Notes: generated from the letters alone by a model not told the origin. Shown: positions 33,828 to 48,402, counted from the stretch's first letter. The stretch: DNA of 64,000 nt from Megaustenia siamemsis (GCA_032433765.1 JAVIAB010000025.1:34830282-34894281); one strand, 5' to 3'. Numbers and translations: made by a program.

Positions 33828-34080
33828 AAAAAAAAAATTTAAAAGCCCCTTTCACGCCATGTGGCTTGTAGGGAAATATGGTGTTAGTGACCCTACATTT
33901 TACAGACCTTCAGCACATGATTTTTGGGGTAATGGAGTCGGTATTACACCCGCGCTGTTTTACTTTACCACAAAAACAACCGGTACCCATTTAAGGCTTG
34001 GTGCACCCGGAAGCCGTCTATCAGGATCGAACCTTGTCCTTTGTAGTCCAGTTCATTAACACCTGAGCTATCGTGGCTCC
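33828..34080 (-). mobile_element. SINE S1, imperfect target duplication
   Basis: S1 copy with diverged 3' end (cctttcacgccatgtggctt). Flanks cctttcagagaat (33815-33827) and cctttcaaagaat (34081-34093) match at 12 of 13 positions, consistent with an older insertion. Confidence 0.87.
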
Positions 34081-34093
34081 CCTTTCAAAGAAT

Positions 34094-34670
34094 GCTCCGT
34101 AAAAATAAACCAGGCATGCGGCAAAGAGAGCAGGGTTTGAGACTGTGGGGATGGAAATGGATAGTTCACAATCAGGACGTAACATGCGGATCTCTGTAAA
34201 CATATCGTGCTGGCTTTTTGAAAGGTTAGCGGAATGGATATGGGAATGCCCAGAGTACAGTGTCGCTGACTCAAATAAAACCAAAACTTGTAAGAAACTG
34301 CAGGAAAGAAAGTATGACGCAGCATATATCACATACGATTGACTGTCTCAAATACAAATGTTGAGACCCAGAACTGTCATTTGCTTCATTTCAAGTTAGT
34401 TTTTACATCAAGACTTGCCCTGGATTCACGACCTGGTAAAGCAAGTGTCGAGGAGACAACCCACTTGAAGAATTCATGCAAAGAAACAGAACGGCTCTAG
34501 TGGATAATCCACATAAGAGAAAGAGAACTTAGTGTAAACACTCCTTGGAAAGCCTTGTTATTATTATAATCGTATTTTTATTTAAATGACAATGACGATT
34601 TTGTTCGCTTAAATCTGACAAAAAAACTCTTTAAAAAATGTGACTATATAAAGTAAAGGCAAGCTGGAGA
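34094..34670. other. Unassigned DNA
   Basis: No motif or family recognised. A 65-codon plus-strand frame at 34145-34342 overlaps open minus-strand frames and shows nothing diagnostic. Confidence 0.4.
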
Positions 34671-34988
34671 TCAATATATTGAACTCTCTTCTACTTTTCA
34701 GCTCCCTTTGGAGCATAGGTCTTCAACAAACATTTTCCAAGCCGTTCTGTTTCTTGCCATTCTTTTAAGATCATTCCATGTCTTCCCTATCATCTTCATC
34801 TCTGCTTCTATCTGTCTTCTCTAAGAATATTTTTGGTCTTAATCTCGTCTTTTTCCTTAGGGGTTCCAAAGAAAAGACCTGTTGTGTAATACTCTCAGTT
34901 GGTTTCCGCAGTGCGTGTCATATCCAGTGCCATTGTCTTCATTTTATCTCTTTTTCCACTGATGTTTGACTGGCACATTTCCATAATT
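34671..34988 (-). mobile_element. LINE family C 3' fragment
   Basis: Homologous to the 3' end of the 3.2-kb LINE at 51162-54376 (ggagcataggtcttcaacaa, gccgttctgtttcttgccat, cattccatgtcttccctatc). Joins LINE B sequence at its right end. Confidence 0.82.
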
Positions 34989-35465
34989 CTATGTTAGTAA
35001 TTTCAGAACATTTTCACTACTTTTCTTAGCTGTCCATGGTATTCTCAACATTCTTTTGTTAAACCACATTTCTACAGACTCCAGTGAATTTTTTGTCTGT
35101 TTTCCTATTGTCCATGTAAAAAAAAAAAAAAGTAAAGTACCCCCGTCACGCCAAGAGGCGTATAGGGAATATGGTGTTAGTGACCATAAATTTTACAGAC
35201 CTTCGGCACATGATTTTTAGGGTAATGTGGTCGGTATTACGCCCGTGCCGCTTCACTTTCCCAGAAAAAAATCCGGTATCCATTAAAGGCTGCGTGAACC
35301 CGGAAGCCGTCGGTTGGGATCGAACCCTACCCCTTGTCCTTTGTAGTCCAGTTCACTAACCACTGAGCTATCGGTGGCTCCCATTGTCCATGATTCACAT
35401 CTATATGTTAAGACTGGCTCTACATAATATTTAAGAACTCTTTTTCTTGTTTCTATTGTCAAAAA

Positions 35466-35470
<5 letters not shown>
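34989..35470 (-). mobile_element. LINE family B fragment interrupted by a SINE
   Basis: Complement of LINE B (cttttcttagctgtccatgg, ctacagactccagtg, tgattcacatctatatgtta). Interrupted by an S1 SINE at 35117-35382 and again at 35470 by a second insertion; the LINE resumes at 36026. Confidence 0.85.
35117..35382 (-). mobile_element. SINE S1 in LINE B, 10-bp target duplication
   Basis: Near full-length S1 flanked by attgtccatg (35107-35116 and 35383-35392). The duplicated bases are LINE B sequence, so the insertion post-dates the LINE. Confidence 0.94.
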
Positions 35471-35524
<54 letters not shown>

Positions 35525-36025
35525 GGATCAGGACTCAATCAGAGTAGGATTCCAGACTCTCACATGATGTCAGCTGTCAGGTAAAGTGTGTCGATCGCCC
35601 ACACAGAACGTCACATTTAGAGTCTGCCAGACCCACTCTGACTGAACACCCGTTAAAACGTTGCACTGTGTTCTGTGCCAGTGGCCCAGTGCATCCGATT
35701 TCAGCCAGAATTTTATTCAGGTTCGCTTTTCTTAGCCTTTGATTGTCCCCAATCTTCCTGCAAGGCAGCAGATGATCTTTTCTGTAGGGGGATTCTGCCC
35801 TTAGATGGTCTGCCCTCCCAGGTTTACGAGCACCATCTGCCCGAGTCACTAGAGGTGACTAAAACAGACATGCACACACAAAGATATGAGATGTGAATAA
35901 CACAGACATGTACACAGCGATACGAGACATGACTAACACCGACACACATCAAGAAATATGACACATGACTAACATAGACATGCACATAAAGATATGAGAT
36001 ATGACTGACACAGACATGCACACAC
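35471..36025 (+). mobile_element. Unclassified insertion with SINE S2 segment and repeat tail
   Basis: 555 bp inserted into LINE B between two copies of aaaaatggtt (35461-35470 and 36026-36035). It comprises a (TC)n tract (35471-35521), a middle part sharing 160 bp with the S2 SINE at 42.4 kb (agtggcccagtgcatccgat, tgtagggggattctgccctt) at about 35670-35825, and a 3' tail of four imperfect ~39-bp repeats (gacatgcacacacaaagata). Orientation follows the S2 match. Confidence 0.65.
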
Positions 36026-36200
36026 AAAAATGGTTTTAATAGTATCTTCCTCATTTTTTGGAAAGCTGCATTTGCCTGAGCCATTCTGCATCTCACCTCT
36101 TTTGTACATCTTCCGTCTGTGGTTAACAAAGTTCCCAAATATTTAAATTCATTTACCTGTTTTAATATTGTTCAACTTGTCTTTATTTTGTACTGAGGTG
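36026..36200 (-). mobile_element. LINE B continuation
   Basis: Resumes LINE B after the 35471-36025 insertion (agtatcttcctcattttttg, cgtctgtggttaacaaagtt). Changes at about 36205 into a different LINE sequence. Confidence 0.8.
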
Positions 36201-36500
36201 ATGTCTTTTTCTTTGTTGTTACCATCTTCTGTGAACATTGTGCCCAAATACTTGAATTCTTCTACTTGTTTTATTTCTTTATCTTTGATCTTGATGTTTA
36301 ATGGGTGTCTTAATTTACTTATTCTCATAGCCTCTGTTTTTGCTGTGTTAATTTTCATACTGTAGTTTGTGCAACTTTTATCTAGAGATTTATATATGTT
36401 ATATGTTGTTGTAGCAGGTTTTCGTCCTCATATATTAGGCATTGGTATTCTGCGAATAGTAGCTCGTTGATTTTGGAACTTTCTACCTCTATATTATTAT
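36201..36500 (-). mobile_element. LINE fragment of another family, fused to LINE B
   Basis: Minus strand MKINTAKTEAMRISKLRHPL, KEIKQVEEFKYLGTMFTEDG. This is the same ORF2 region as in LINE B/E but from a distinct family. The junction with LINE B falls inside homologous coding sequence, suggesting template switching or recombination. Confidence 0.7.
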
Positions 36501-36626
36501 TATTTTTTTTCCTTATTGTTGGTTGTTTCCTGATTAAAAACATTACACATGATAATCAATGTTGTGTGTTTACTATCTAATTGATCAAACAGCAAAATCA
36601 ATTTAGGAAAGCTTTAAACAATTAAC

Positions 36627-36744
36627 CTTAAATTCCATCTTCACAAGCTGAACTCTGTAGTCAAGCCAAGAATAAAATAGTGGTGATTTCGGTTCCCATG
36701 CATCAGCGATGTACCAACTAGAGTATGATGTCGAAACTACCGCC
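36627..36744 (-). CDS. Ig-M (middle) exon of Ig domain 2
   Basis: A 118-bp open exon (1 nt + 39 codons) with acceptor catatttcag|g and donor ttaag|gttaat; phase 2 in and phase 0 out. The first G completes the split AG|G Arg codon of the Ig-N exon at 43.1 kb. It encodes STSYSSWYIADAWEPKSPLF, then YSWLDYRVQLVKMEFK, aligning with the Ig-M exon at 12.0 kb and carrying alternating hydrophobic residues expected for Ig middle strands. It joins in frame to the Ig-C exon at 24.5 kb, completing a domain of about 120 residues with the two Cys roughly 75-80 residues apart. Confidence 0.75.
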
Positions 36745-37119
36745 CTGAAATATGCCACATATTACATTTGTAGTGCGACCAACCTTACAGATATATATTA
36801 TTAGTCTGCCTTATTTTAATGACAAGAAAATATATCAGCGATTTTGTTCGAGGATTAATTTCAAATCGTTGGATCAAGACTGCGTTATTAACGACAGTCG
36901 CAAGGGTTTATTATCACGACCGTCCAGACTTAATGTGTGTGCATTCTACCATCCCCACCACAGACGTATTTATCAATCTGCTGTTTTATCAGTATAAAAG
37001 TGGAAGAAAAGAAGAATATATGATATTTTAAACTGTAATTGCATCTTTTAAAAGAGATTCGATATTTTTTTTAGTATTATACCATTTACATCAACAAGTT
37101 ATCTTTGACATCTTTATGT
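36745..37119. other. Unassigned intronic DNA
   Basis: Two overlapping plus-strand open frames (36752-36997, 36819-37031) have no recognised motif. No repeat family is seen. Confidence 0.4.
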
Positions 37120-37870
37120 AATCATCATCATCAAGTACCGGGACTGCTGGCGTAGGTGACCAGGTCGCTCCACAATCTTCGATCTTGACAATTATTTATA
37201 ATTTCTGTTGTTGACCTTCTGCCAAGCCATTCCTATAAGCTGTCTGATATTTTTTCTCTTTGCTTCCCTTTATCTCTTCGTCCCTCAATTTTCCCAATTA
37301 TTACAATATATTCAGTTCTCTTCTCATAACATGGCCAAATAAATGATGATTGTTTCTTCTTAATATTAGAAATTAGGTCTCTCTTTGCTGTGGCCTCTCT
37401 CAGAACATCTTCATTACTCTTCTTAGCTGTTCATGGTATTCTCTCAACATTCTTCCGTGAAACCACATTTCTACAGACTCCAGTGATTTTCTTGTCTGTT
37501 GTCCTATTGTCCATGATTCACATCCATATGTTATGACTGGCTCTACGTAACATTTAAGAACTCTTTTTCTTGTTTCTATTGTCAAAAATGGATTGCATAG
37601 TATCTTCCTCATTTTTTTGGTAAGCTGCTTTTGCCTGAGCCATTCTGCATCTCACCTCTTTTGTACATCTTCCGTCTAAGGTTAACACAGTTCCCAAATA
37701 TTTAAATTCATTTACCTGTTTTAATATTGTTCCACTTGTCTTTATTTTGCACTGAGGTGATGCTGTTTTCTTTGTTTTTATCTTTACTTCTGTCTTTTTG
37801 CTATTAAGACTGGGTCCTTTATTTTTGCTTTCTTTCACTATAATGTCTAACATTCTTTATATAACAGACA
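37120..37870 (-). mobile_element. LINE family B, 3' half
   Basis: Minus strand from MLDIIVKESKNKGPSLNSKK through LKQVNEFKYLGTVLTLDGRC, VEPVITYGCESWTIGQQTRK and the C-terminal region to the tail (seen as atcatcatcatcaag at 37122). Two frameshifts. Confidence 0.88.
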
Positions 37871-38029
37871 AATAAAATGTAAAAGGAATACAGTGTTGGA
37901 AATATTTGTGATGAAAGTTTTCAGAAATCTTTTTGTTGACGAAACAACCAAAACACCCTAGGAATCAACGAATTATTTCAGGAAAAGATACATGTTTACA
38001 ACACGCGGAAAAATCCACAAATATTCAAC

Positions 38030-38087
38030 AACAGGAACAGAAAAAAAAAAAAAACAATAGACAGCCTGAAGCAGGATTGAACCCGTA
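38030..38087 (-). mobile_element. SINE S3 remnant, B-box side
   Basis: gcaggattgaacccgtaatt is the complement of a B box; it directly precedes the first satellite unit. Its partner, the A-box side, lies at the far end of the array (42266-42290). Confidence 0.65.
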
Positions 38088-41000
38088 ATTCTCGACACAG
38101 CGCCTTGCCACGAGAAACACGCGTTAGAGAACACTACCGCATTGCCATGAGAAGCACGCGTTAGAGAACACTACCGCCTTGCCATGAGAAACACGCGTTA
38201 GAGAACACTACCGCCTTGCCATGAGAAACACGCTTTAGAGAACACTGCCGCCTTGCCATGAGAAACACGCGTTAGAGAACACTGACGCCTTGCCATGAGA
38301 AACACGCGTTAGAGAACACTGCCGCCTTGCCATGAGAAACACGCGTTAGAGAACACTGCCGCCTTGCCATGAGAAGCACGCGTTAGAGAACACTACCGCC
38401 TTGCCATGAGAAACACGCTTTAGAGAACACTGCCGCCTTGCCATGAGAAACGCGTTAGAGAACACTGACGCCTTGCCATGAGAAACACGCGTTAGAGAAC
38501 ACTGACGCCTTGCCATGAGAAACACCCGTTAGAGAACACTGACGCCTTGCCATGAGAAACACGCGTTAGAGAACACTGACGCCTTGCCATGAGAAACACG
38601 CGTTAGAGAACACTGACGCCTTGCCATGAGAAACACGCGTTAGAGAACACTGACGCCTTGCCATGAGAAACACGCGTTAGAGAACACTGCCGCCTTGCCA
38701 TGAGAAACACGCTTTAGAGAACACTGCCGCCTTGCCATGAGAAGCACGCGTTAGAGAACACTACCGCCTTGCCATGAGAAACACGCGTTAGAGAACACTA
38801 CCGCCTTGCCACGAGAAACACGCGTTAGAGAACACTGACGCCTTGCCATGAGAAACACGCGTTAGAGAACACTACCGCCTTGCCACGAGAAACACGCGTT
38901 AGAGAACACTGACGCCTTGCCACGAGAAACACGCTTTAGAGAACACTGCCGCCTTGCCTCGAGAAACACGCGTTAGAGAACACTGACGCCTTGCCACGAG
39001 AAACACGCGTTAGAGAACACTGACGCCTTGCCACAAGAAACACGCGTTAGAGAACACTGCCGCCTTGCCACGAGAAACACGCGTTAGAGAACACTGACGC
39101 CTTGCCACAAGAAACACGCGTTAGAGAACACTGACGCCTTGCCACAAGAAACACGCGTTAGAGAACACTGACGCCTTGCCTCGAGAAACACGCGTTAGAG
39201 AACACTGCCGCCTTGCCTCGAGAAACACGCGTTAGAGAACACCGACGCCTTGCCACGAGAAACACGCGTTAGAGAACACTGACGCCTTGCCACGAGAAAC
39301 ACGCGTTAGAGAACACTGACGCCTTGCCACCCACGAGAAACACGCGTTAGAGAACACTGACGCCTTGCCACCCACGAGAAACACGCGTTAGAGAACACTG
39401 CCGCCTTGCCACCCACGAGAAACACGCGTTAGAGAACACTGACGCCTTGCCACCCACGAGAAACACGCGTTAGAGAACACCGCCGCCGTGCCACCCACGA
39501 GAAACACGCGTTAGAGAACACTGCCGCCTTGCCACCCACGAGAAACACGCGTTAGAGAACACTGCCGCCTTGCCACCCACGAGAAACACGCGTTAGAGAA
39601 CACTGCCGCCTTGCCACCCACGAGAAACACGCGTTAGAGAACACCGCCGCCTTGCCACCCACGAGAAACACGCGTTAGAGAACACTGACGCCTTGCCACC
39701 CACGAGAAACACGCGTTAGAGAACACTGCCGCCTTGCCACCCACGAGAAACACGCGTTAGAGAACACCGCCGCCTTGCCACGAGAAAGACGCGTTAGAGA
39801 ACACTGCCGCCTTGCCACGAGAAACACGCGTTAGAGAACACTGCCGCCTTGCCACGAGAAACACGCGTTAGAGAACACTGCCGCCTTGCCACCCACGAGA
39901 AACACGCGTTAGAGAACACTGCCGCCTTGCCACAAGAAACACGCGTTAGAGAACACTGCCGCCTTGCCACCCACGAGAAACACGCGTTAGAGAACACTGC
40001 CGCCTTGCCACCCACGAGAAACACGTGTTAGAGAACACTGCCGCCTTGCCACAAGAAACACGCGTTAGAGAACACTGCCGCCTTGCCACCCACGAGAAAC
40101 ACGCGTTAGAGAACACTGCCGCCTTGCCACCCACGAGAAACACGCGTTAGAGAACACTGCCGCCTTGCCACAAGAAACACGCGTTAGAGAACACTGCCGC
40201 CTTGCCACAAGAAACACGCGTTAGAGAACACTGCCGCCTTGCCACAAGAAACACGCGTTAGAGAACACTGCCGCCTTGCCACAAGAAACACGCGTTAGAG
40301 AACACTGCCGCCTTGCCACAAGAAACACGCGTTAGAGAACACTGCCGCCTTGCCACGAGAAACACGCGTTAGAGAACACTGCCGCCTTGCCACAAGAAAC
40401 ACGCGTTAGAGAACACTGCCGCCTTGCCACCCACGAGAAACACGCGTTAGAGAACACCGCCGCCTTGCCACGAGAAACACGCGTTAGAGAACACTGCCGC
40501 CTTGCCACGAGAAACACGCGTTAGAGAACACTGCCGCCTTGCCACGAGAAACACGCGTTAGAGAACACCGCCGCCTTGCCACGAGAAACACGCGTTAGAG
40601 AACACTGCCGCCTTGCCTCGAGAAACACGCGTTAGAGAACACCGCCGCCTTGCCACCCACGAGAAACACGCGTTAGAGAACACTGCCGCCTTGCCACGAG
40701 AAACACGCGTTAGAGAACACTGCCGCCTTGCCACGAGAAACACGCGTTAGAGAACACCGCCGCCTTGCCACCCACGAGAAACACGCGTTAGAGAACACCG
40801 CCGCCTTGCCACCCACGAGAAACACGCGTTAGAGAACACCGCCGCCTTGCCACGAGAAACACGCGTTAGAGAACACTGCCGCCTTGCCACGAGAAACACG
40901 CGTTAGAGAACACCGCCGCCTTGCCACCCACGAGAAACACGCGTTAGAGAACACCGCCGCCTTGCCACCCACGAGAAACACGCGTTAGAGAACACCGCCG

Positions 41001-42268
41001 CCTTGCCACCCACGAGAAACACGCGTTAGAGAACACTGCCGCCTTGCCACGAGAAACACGCGTTAGAGAACACCGCCGCCTTGCCACCCACGAGAAACAC
41101 GCGTTAGAGAACACTGCCGCCTTGCCACGAGAAACACGCGTTAGAGAACACTGCCGCCTTGCCACCCACGAGAAACACGCGTTAGAGAACACTGCCGCCT
41201 TGCCTCGAGAAACACGCGTTAGAGAACACTGCCGCCTTGCCACGAGAAACACGCGTTAGAGAACACTGCCGCCTTGCCACAAGAAACACGCGTTAGAGAA
41301 CACTGCCGCCTTGCCTCGAGAAACACGCTTTAGAGAACACTACCGCCTTGCCACGAGAAACACGCGTTAGAGAACACTGCCGCCTTGCCACGAGAAACAC
41401 GCTTTAGAGAACACTACCGCCTTGCCTCGAGAAACACGCGTTAGAGAACACTGCCGCCTTGCCACCCACGAGAAACACGCGTTAGAGAACACTGCCGCCT
41501 TGCCACGAGAAACACGCGTTAGAGAACACTGCCGCCTTGCCACGAGAAACACGCGTTAGAGAACACTGCCGCCTTGCCACCCACGAGAAACACGCGTTAG
41601 AGAACACTGCCGCCTTGCCACCCACGAGAAACACGCGTTAGAGAACACTGCCGCCTTGCCACCCACGAGAAACACGCGTTAGAGAACACCGCCGCCTTGC
41701 CACCCACGAGAAACACGCGTTAGAGAACACTGCCGCCTTGCCACCCACGAGAAACACGCGTTAGAGAACACCGCCGCCTTGCCACCCACGAGAAACACGC
41801 GTTAGAGAACACCGCCGCCTTGCCACCCACGAGAAACACGCGTTAGAGAACACTGCCGCCTTGCCACCCACGAGAAACACGCGTTAGAGAACACTGCCGC
41901 CTTGCCACCCACGAGAAACACGTGTTGGAGAACACTGCCGCCTTGCCACGAGAAACACGCGTTAGAGAACACCGCCGCCTTGCCACCCACGAGAAACACG
42001 CGTTAGAGAACACCGCCGCCTTGCCACCCACGAGAAACACGCGTTAGAGAACACTGCCGCCTTGCCACCCACGAGAAACACGCGTTAGAGAACACCGCCG
42101 CCTTGCCACCCACGAGAAACACGCGTTAGAGAACACCGCCGCCTTGCCACCCACGAGAAACACGCGTTAGAGAACACCGCCGCCTTGCCACCCACGAGAA
42201 ACACGCGTTAGAGAACACCGCCGCCTTGCCACCCACGAGAAACACGCGTTAGAGTACACTGCCGCCTA
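38088..42268. repeat. 37/41-bp satellite (about 108 copies) born inside SINE S3
   Basis: Units of cgccttgccacgagaaacac plus gcgttagagaacactgc (37 bp), or with an extra ccac giving gccacccacgagaaac (41 bp). The left third is mostly gccatgag/gccacgag 37-mers, the right part mostly 41-mers. The unit aligns with S3 at 20.7 kb between its tRNA-like boxes (cccttgccag and ctagagaacactgcc). The left flank is the B box, the right flank (ctgccgcctaagcaacctaa) corresponds to the A-box side. Confidence 0.93.
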
Positions 42269-42379
42269 AGCAACCTAAACATACAAAAAGGTACTTAAAT
42301 ATACAATTTAATCCCGAGTTGTGTTTGTTACCACACACACATGCGTGAAAGACATTGTAAGTGTTGCAGGTTCTTTTCG

Positions 42380-42605
42380 GTTGATTAGCTGGGAGTGTGA
42401 TTTAGCGGAGGTCTCTCGTGGCTGTATCCAAGAGTGCGGGTTCAATCGGTGTTCTGCGCCAGTGGCTCAGTGTATCCGATTTCTGCCAGCATTTTATTCA
42501 GGTTTCTTTCCTTAGCCTTTGATTGTCCCCAATCTTCCTGCAATGCAGCAGATTGTCTTTTCTGTAGGGGGATTCTGCCCTTACATGGTCTGCCCTCCCA
42601 GGGAT
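42380..42605 (+). mobile_element. tRNA-derived SINE, family S2
   Basis: Head with A-box-like gattagctgggag and B-box-like gcgggttcaatc about 50 bp apart, then a body shared with the insertion at 35.67 kb (gtggctcagtgtatccgatt, tgtagggggattctgccctt, tctgccctcccagg). Confidence 0.65.
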
Positions 42606-43094
42606 TTCTTTTTAACAATTGTATGTTTTTATTTTTACATAGAGCGTCATATCTTATGCCCTTGTTATGTTTATGTTCGATTCAATTGAATTACTCTGTT
42701 TGTTTTATCTGCTTGATCTTGATTGTCGGCGTTTAAACAAACGAATAAAACAAGTCCTATCTGTGCATTCAAAGTCTTCAAGCAGTAAAAATAGTTCCCA
42801 CGTTTGAGAGTCAGTAACATTTCAGAGAAGAAGAGACGTTTGTCGACACCACTGCCTGTTGCAGCTCTAATTTACACCAACAGATACAATATATTGACCA
42901 GTGTATAATTTTCTTTTTAAAAATTAGAACTGAAGTGTAAACTCCTACCTGTACACTACATAGCACAATTACTGTAGATGCCTCCTTTATTTCTCTGACT
43001 CTTATGAACGTACCAGCTGAAGTCAAAAGTTGGATAAATACCAACTGTTTTATTGTTAAAATAATAATTGTAATTTTGTTTTTGAGAATCTTAC
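42606..43094. other. Intronic DNA without recognised elements
   Basis: AT-rich; the last bases (43083-43094) are the start of the intron after the Ig-N exon on the minus strand. No further exon was found. Confidence 0.45.
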
Positions 43095-43203
43095 CTTGAA
43101 ATATAAATTTCATCAATGTTAATACCCTTAACGGAACATTTGATAGATAATGCAGCAGAACCACTATCTTCTGAATCAGGAACTAACTTCAGATCCACTT
43201 TCA
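43095..43203 (-). CDS. Ig-N exon of Ig domain 2
   Basis: A 109-bp open exon with acceptor tttctctggcag|tg and donor tcaag|gtaaga; phase 1 in, phase 2 out. It encodes KVDLKLVPDSEDSGSAALSI followed by KCSVKGINIDEIYIS and a split Arg codon. The B-strand Cys sits in KCSVK, as in its paralogue at 17.6 kb, which has identical length and phases. Its upstream partner is the linker exon at 48.8 kb; downstream is the Ig-M exon at 36.7 kb. Similarity to the paralogue extends into the adjoining intron (gcaaatgacgtat), evidence for duplication of a genomic module. Confidence 0.83.
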
Positions 43204-44224
43204 CTGCCAGAGAAATAAAACAAAAGAAAAGCAAATGACGTATCAATCATAATAAACTCCACATTCTTCCAAGTGAGAGCAATTTTATTAACAAAAGCAG
43301 ATAATTATTATTTGTGTAACCTTTTTTATCATCATCATCATCGGGTGCCATCTGATCTGCGCAACGAAGGTTGGCTACCATGGAGAGCTATTCTGACCTG
43401 TCTCTTGCTTTGGTGGCGCAGGTTTTCATAGGCTGATTTATCCAATGTTTGATGTTACTCGTCCATGTTAATCTTGGTCTGCCTCTGCCTCTTTTACCTC
43501 GTATTTTCCCCTCTAGGATTACTTTTAGTAGACGGTTGTGTCTTTTAACATGGCTCAAAAATTGCATTTGTCTTTTTTGAATTGTGTTCAGTAGTTCTCT
43601 TTTCATTTTTAGTGGTTTTAAGACTTCATCGTTTGTTTTTTTTTTCCCATCCAATTCTACCTATTCTTCTATATATCCACATTTCAAAGGCTTCAATTCT
43701 CTGCTCTGTTTTCTTGGCTAATTTTCATGTTTCTGCACCATATAGGAATGTTGAGAAGACATATAACATTTTGTTTTTCTTAGTTTTAGCCCTGGTGTTA
43801 TTTGTTTTGATGTTAGTATGTTTTTCACGACATTAAAATTACTTTTTTCCATTCCTATTCTTTTGTTTATTTCAGTTGTACATTTTCCATCACTGGTTAT
43901 AGTATGTCCAAGGTAGTTGTAATTCTGAACTGTCTCCAAGTCTATTCCTTCAATTTTGATATCCACTTGTGAGATTTGAGTATTTTCTTTGTTTATGATT
44001 ATATTTTAGTCTTTTTGCTATACATATCTAGTCCGTATTTTTTGCTTGTCATGTTTATTACATTAAGTAATTTTTGTAGATCTTTATGATTTTTTGCTAG
44101 TAATTACAATAACATCAGAATAGGTTATCTAATCTTAGGTTATTGATTATCTTTTCATTAATGTTTAGGCCTGACTTCTCTCTGGTGTTTTAAAGATTTG
44201 CTCAGTGTATAGATTGAACAACAG

Positions 44225-44308
44225 AACTGATACGATACACTGTAGATAGAAGATTGTGGAAGATTATGATCGCCTATGCCAACCGGTATGGCACATGATG
44301 ATGATGAT
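44225..44308 (+). mobile_element. LINE 3'-end micro-insertion in LINE A
   Basis: Short plus-strand LINE tail (agaagattgtggaagattat, cgcctatgccaaccggtatg, then atgatgatgatg) between two copies of atagattgaaca-like sequence (about 44212-44223 and 44307-44317). Confidence 0.65.
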
Positions 44309-44420
44309 AGATTGAACACGCTTGTTGATATGATGCATCCTTGTCTTACTCCTCTTTTTATATCAATGGGTGTAGAGTTCTCCTTGTTATATTTTATTAT
44401 TGCTGTTTGCTCCCAGTATT

Positions 44421-44677
44421 GGGAGCCGCGATAGCTCAGTGGTTAGTGAACTGGACTACAAAGAACAAGAGGTAGGGTTCGATCCAAATCGACGGCCTCC
44501 GGTTCACCCAGCCTTTAATGGGTACCGGATTTTTTTCTGGGAAAGTAAAGCGGCACGGGCGTAATAACGACCACATTACCCCAAAAATCATGTGTCGAAG
44601 GTCTGTAAAATTTATGGTCACTAACACCATATTCCCTATACGCCACTTGGCGTGACGGGGGCTCTTTACTTTTTTTT
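44421..44677 (+). mobile_element. SINE S1, full-length plus-strand copy
   Basis: Best copy for reading the family: it starts gggagccgcgatagctcagt (A box), has ggtagggttcgatcc (B box), a body with gggtaccggatttttttctg and taatgg, and ends with the cgccacttggcgtgac hairpin and ctttacttttttt. No clear target duplication. Confidence 0.92.
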
Positions 44678-45355
44678 ATAGGTTACATATTAGTCGTGTG
44701 TCCATGTCATCTAGATGTATCTCACTTAGGCATTCTATAAGTTGTTTGTGGTGTATTCTATCAAAAGCTTTGGTGTTGTCTATGAAGCCGGCATATATTA
44801 GTTTCTTTACTTCTGTGTAATTTTCGATTAATGTTCTCATGCATAATATGGCTTCTTTTGTCCCACTATTTTTCCTAAATCCAAATTCCTGCTCATCTAA
44901 TTCAGTATTGATTTATTTTGAATCCTACCTTGTATAACTTTTAGCAAGATTGTTGTAACATGTATCATTAGGCTTATTGTTCTAAAGTCACTGCATTCAA
45001 CTGTATCATTCCTTTTAGGAAATGCAATGAAAGTTGATGTTTTTAGTTCATTTGAATGTATCCTGTGTGGTATATGTCGTTGCGTATGTCTGTGATCACC
45101 TCAATGCCAAAATCTTCTAGTGCCTGTATCATCTCTATCTGTACGCTGTCAGGTACTGCTGCTTTTCTGTTTTATACAAAAGACGAAACTTCTCACATTT
45201 CTAGATTGACACTTCGGCGTGGTGGATTTCTTACATGAAGAACACCAGGAACATTCATTTTTGGGCAGTTTAGATTTTCTAAACATATTTTATATTATAA
45301 GTATAATTGTTACTTAGATACTGTTATTTAAGTGTTTGCATGACGGTTCAACAAG

Positions 45356-48270
<2,915 letters not shown>

Positions 48271-48402
48271 AACACATAAGCTGTGGTTATCTAACTGATT
48301 TACTAAGAACGATAACCGCATAGGGTGTTCTCTCTTAATCACGTACACAACCACACACACACAATTTAAAACCAGCTCTACTTATATCACTTTACTAAAA
48401 CA

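Larger units (their letters stand above)
43325..45240 (-). mobile_element. LINE family A, longest copy (RT plus C-terminus)
   Basis: Minus strand, from a 5' truncation near 45240: residues around DSVQIEMIQALEDFGIEVIT, RT motif A in YAGFIDNTKAFDRIHHKQLI, then TSDGKCTTEINKRIGMEKSN and the C-terminal domain (LKPLKMKRELLNTIQKRQMQ, RGKRGRGRPRLTW) to a tail seen as atcatcatcatcatcg. Stops and frameshifts are frequent. It carries an S1 SINE (44421-44677) and a small LINE 3'-end insertion (about 44225-44308). Confidence 0.85.

Noticed and set aside
32958..34059. Open frames with repeated SAAIRWVSEL-type peptides
   Set aside because: The 32-bp unit is not a multiple of three, so the same DNA is read in three successive frames; the last frame also runs into a SINE. 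Not a protein gene.
38088..42268. CRISPR-like array because of regular ~37-bp repeats
   Set aside because: There are no unique spacers: the whole 37/41-bp unit repeats, no cas genes exist, and the genome is animal. It is a satellite derived from a SINE.
44421..44500. Functional tRNA gene suggested by A and B boxes
   Set aside because: The sequence is the head of a multi-copy SINE with a conserved 180-bp body, and a complete cloverleaf with paired acceptor stem is not apparent.
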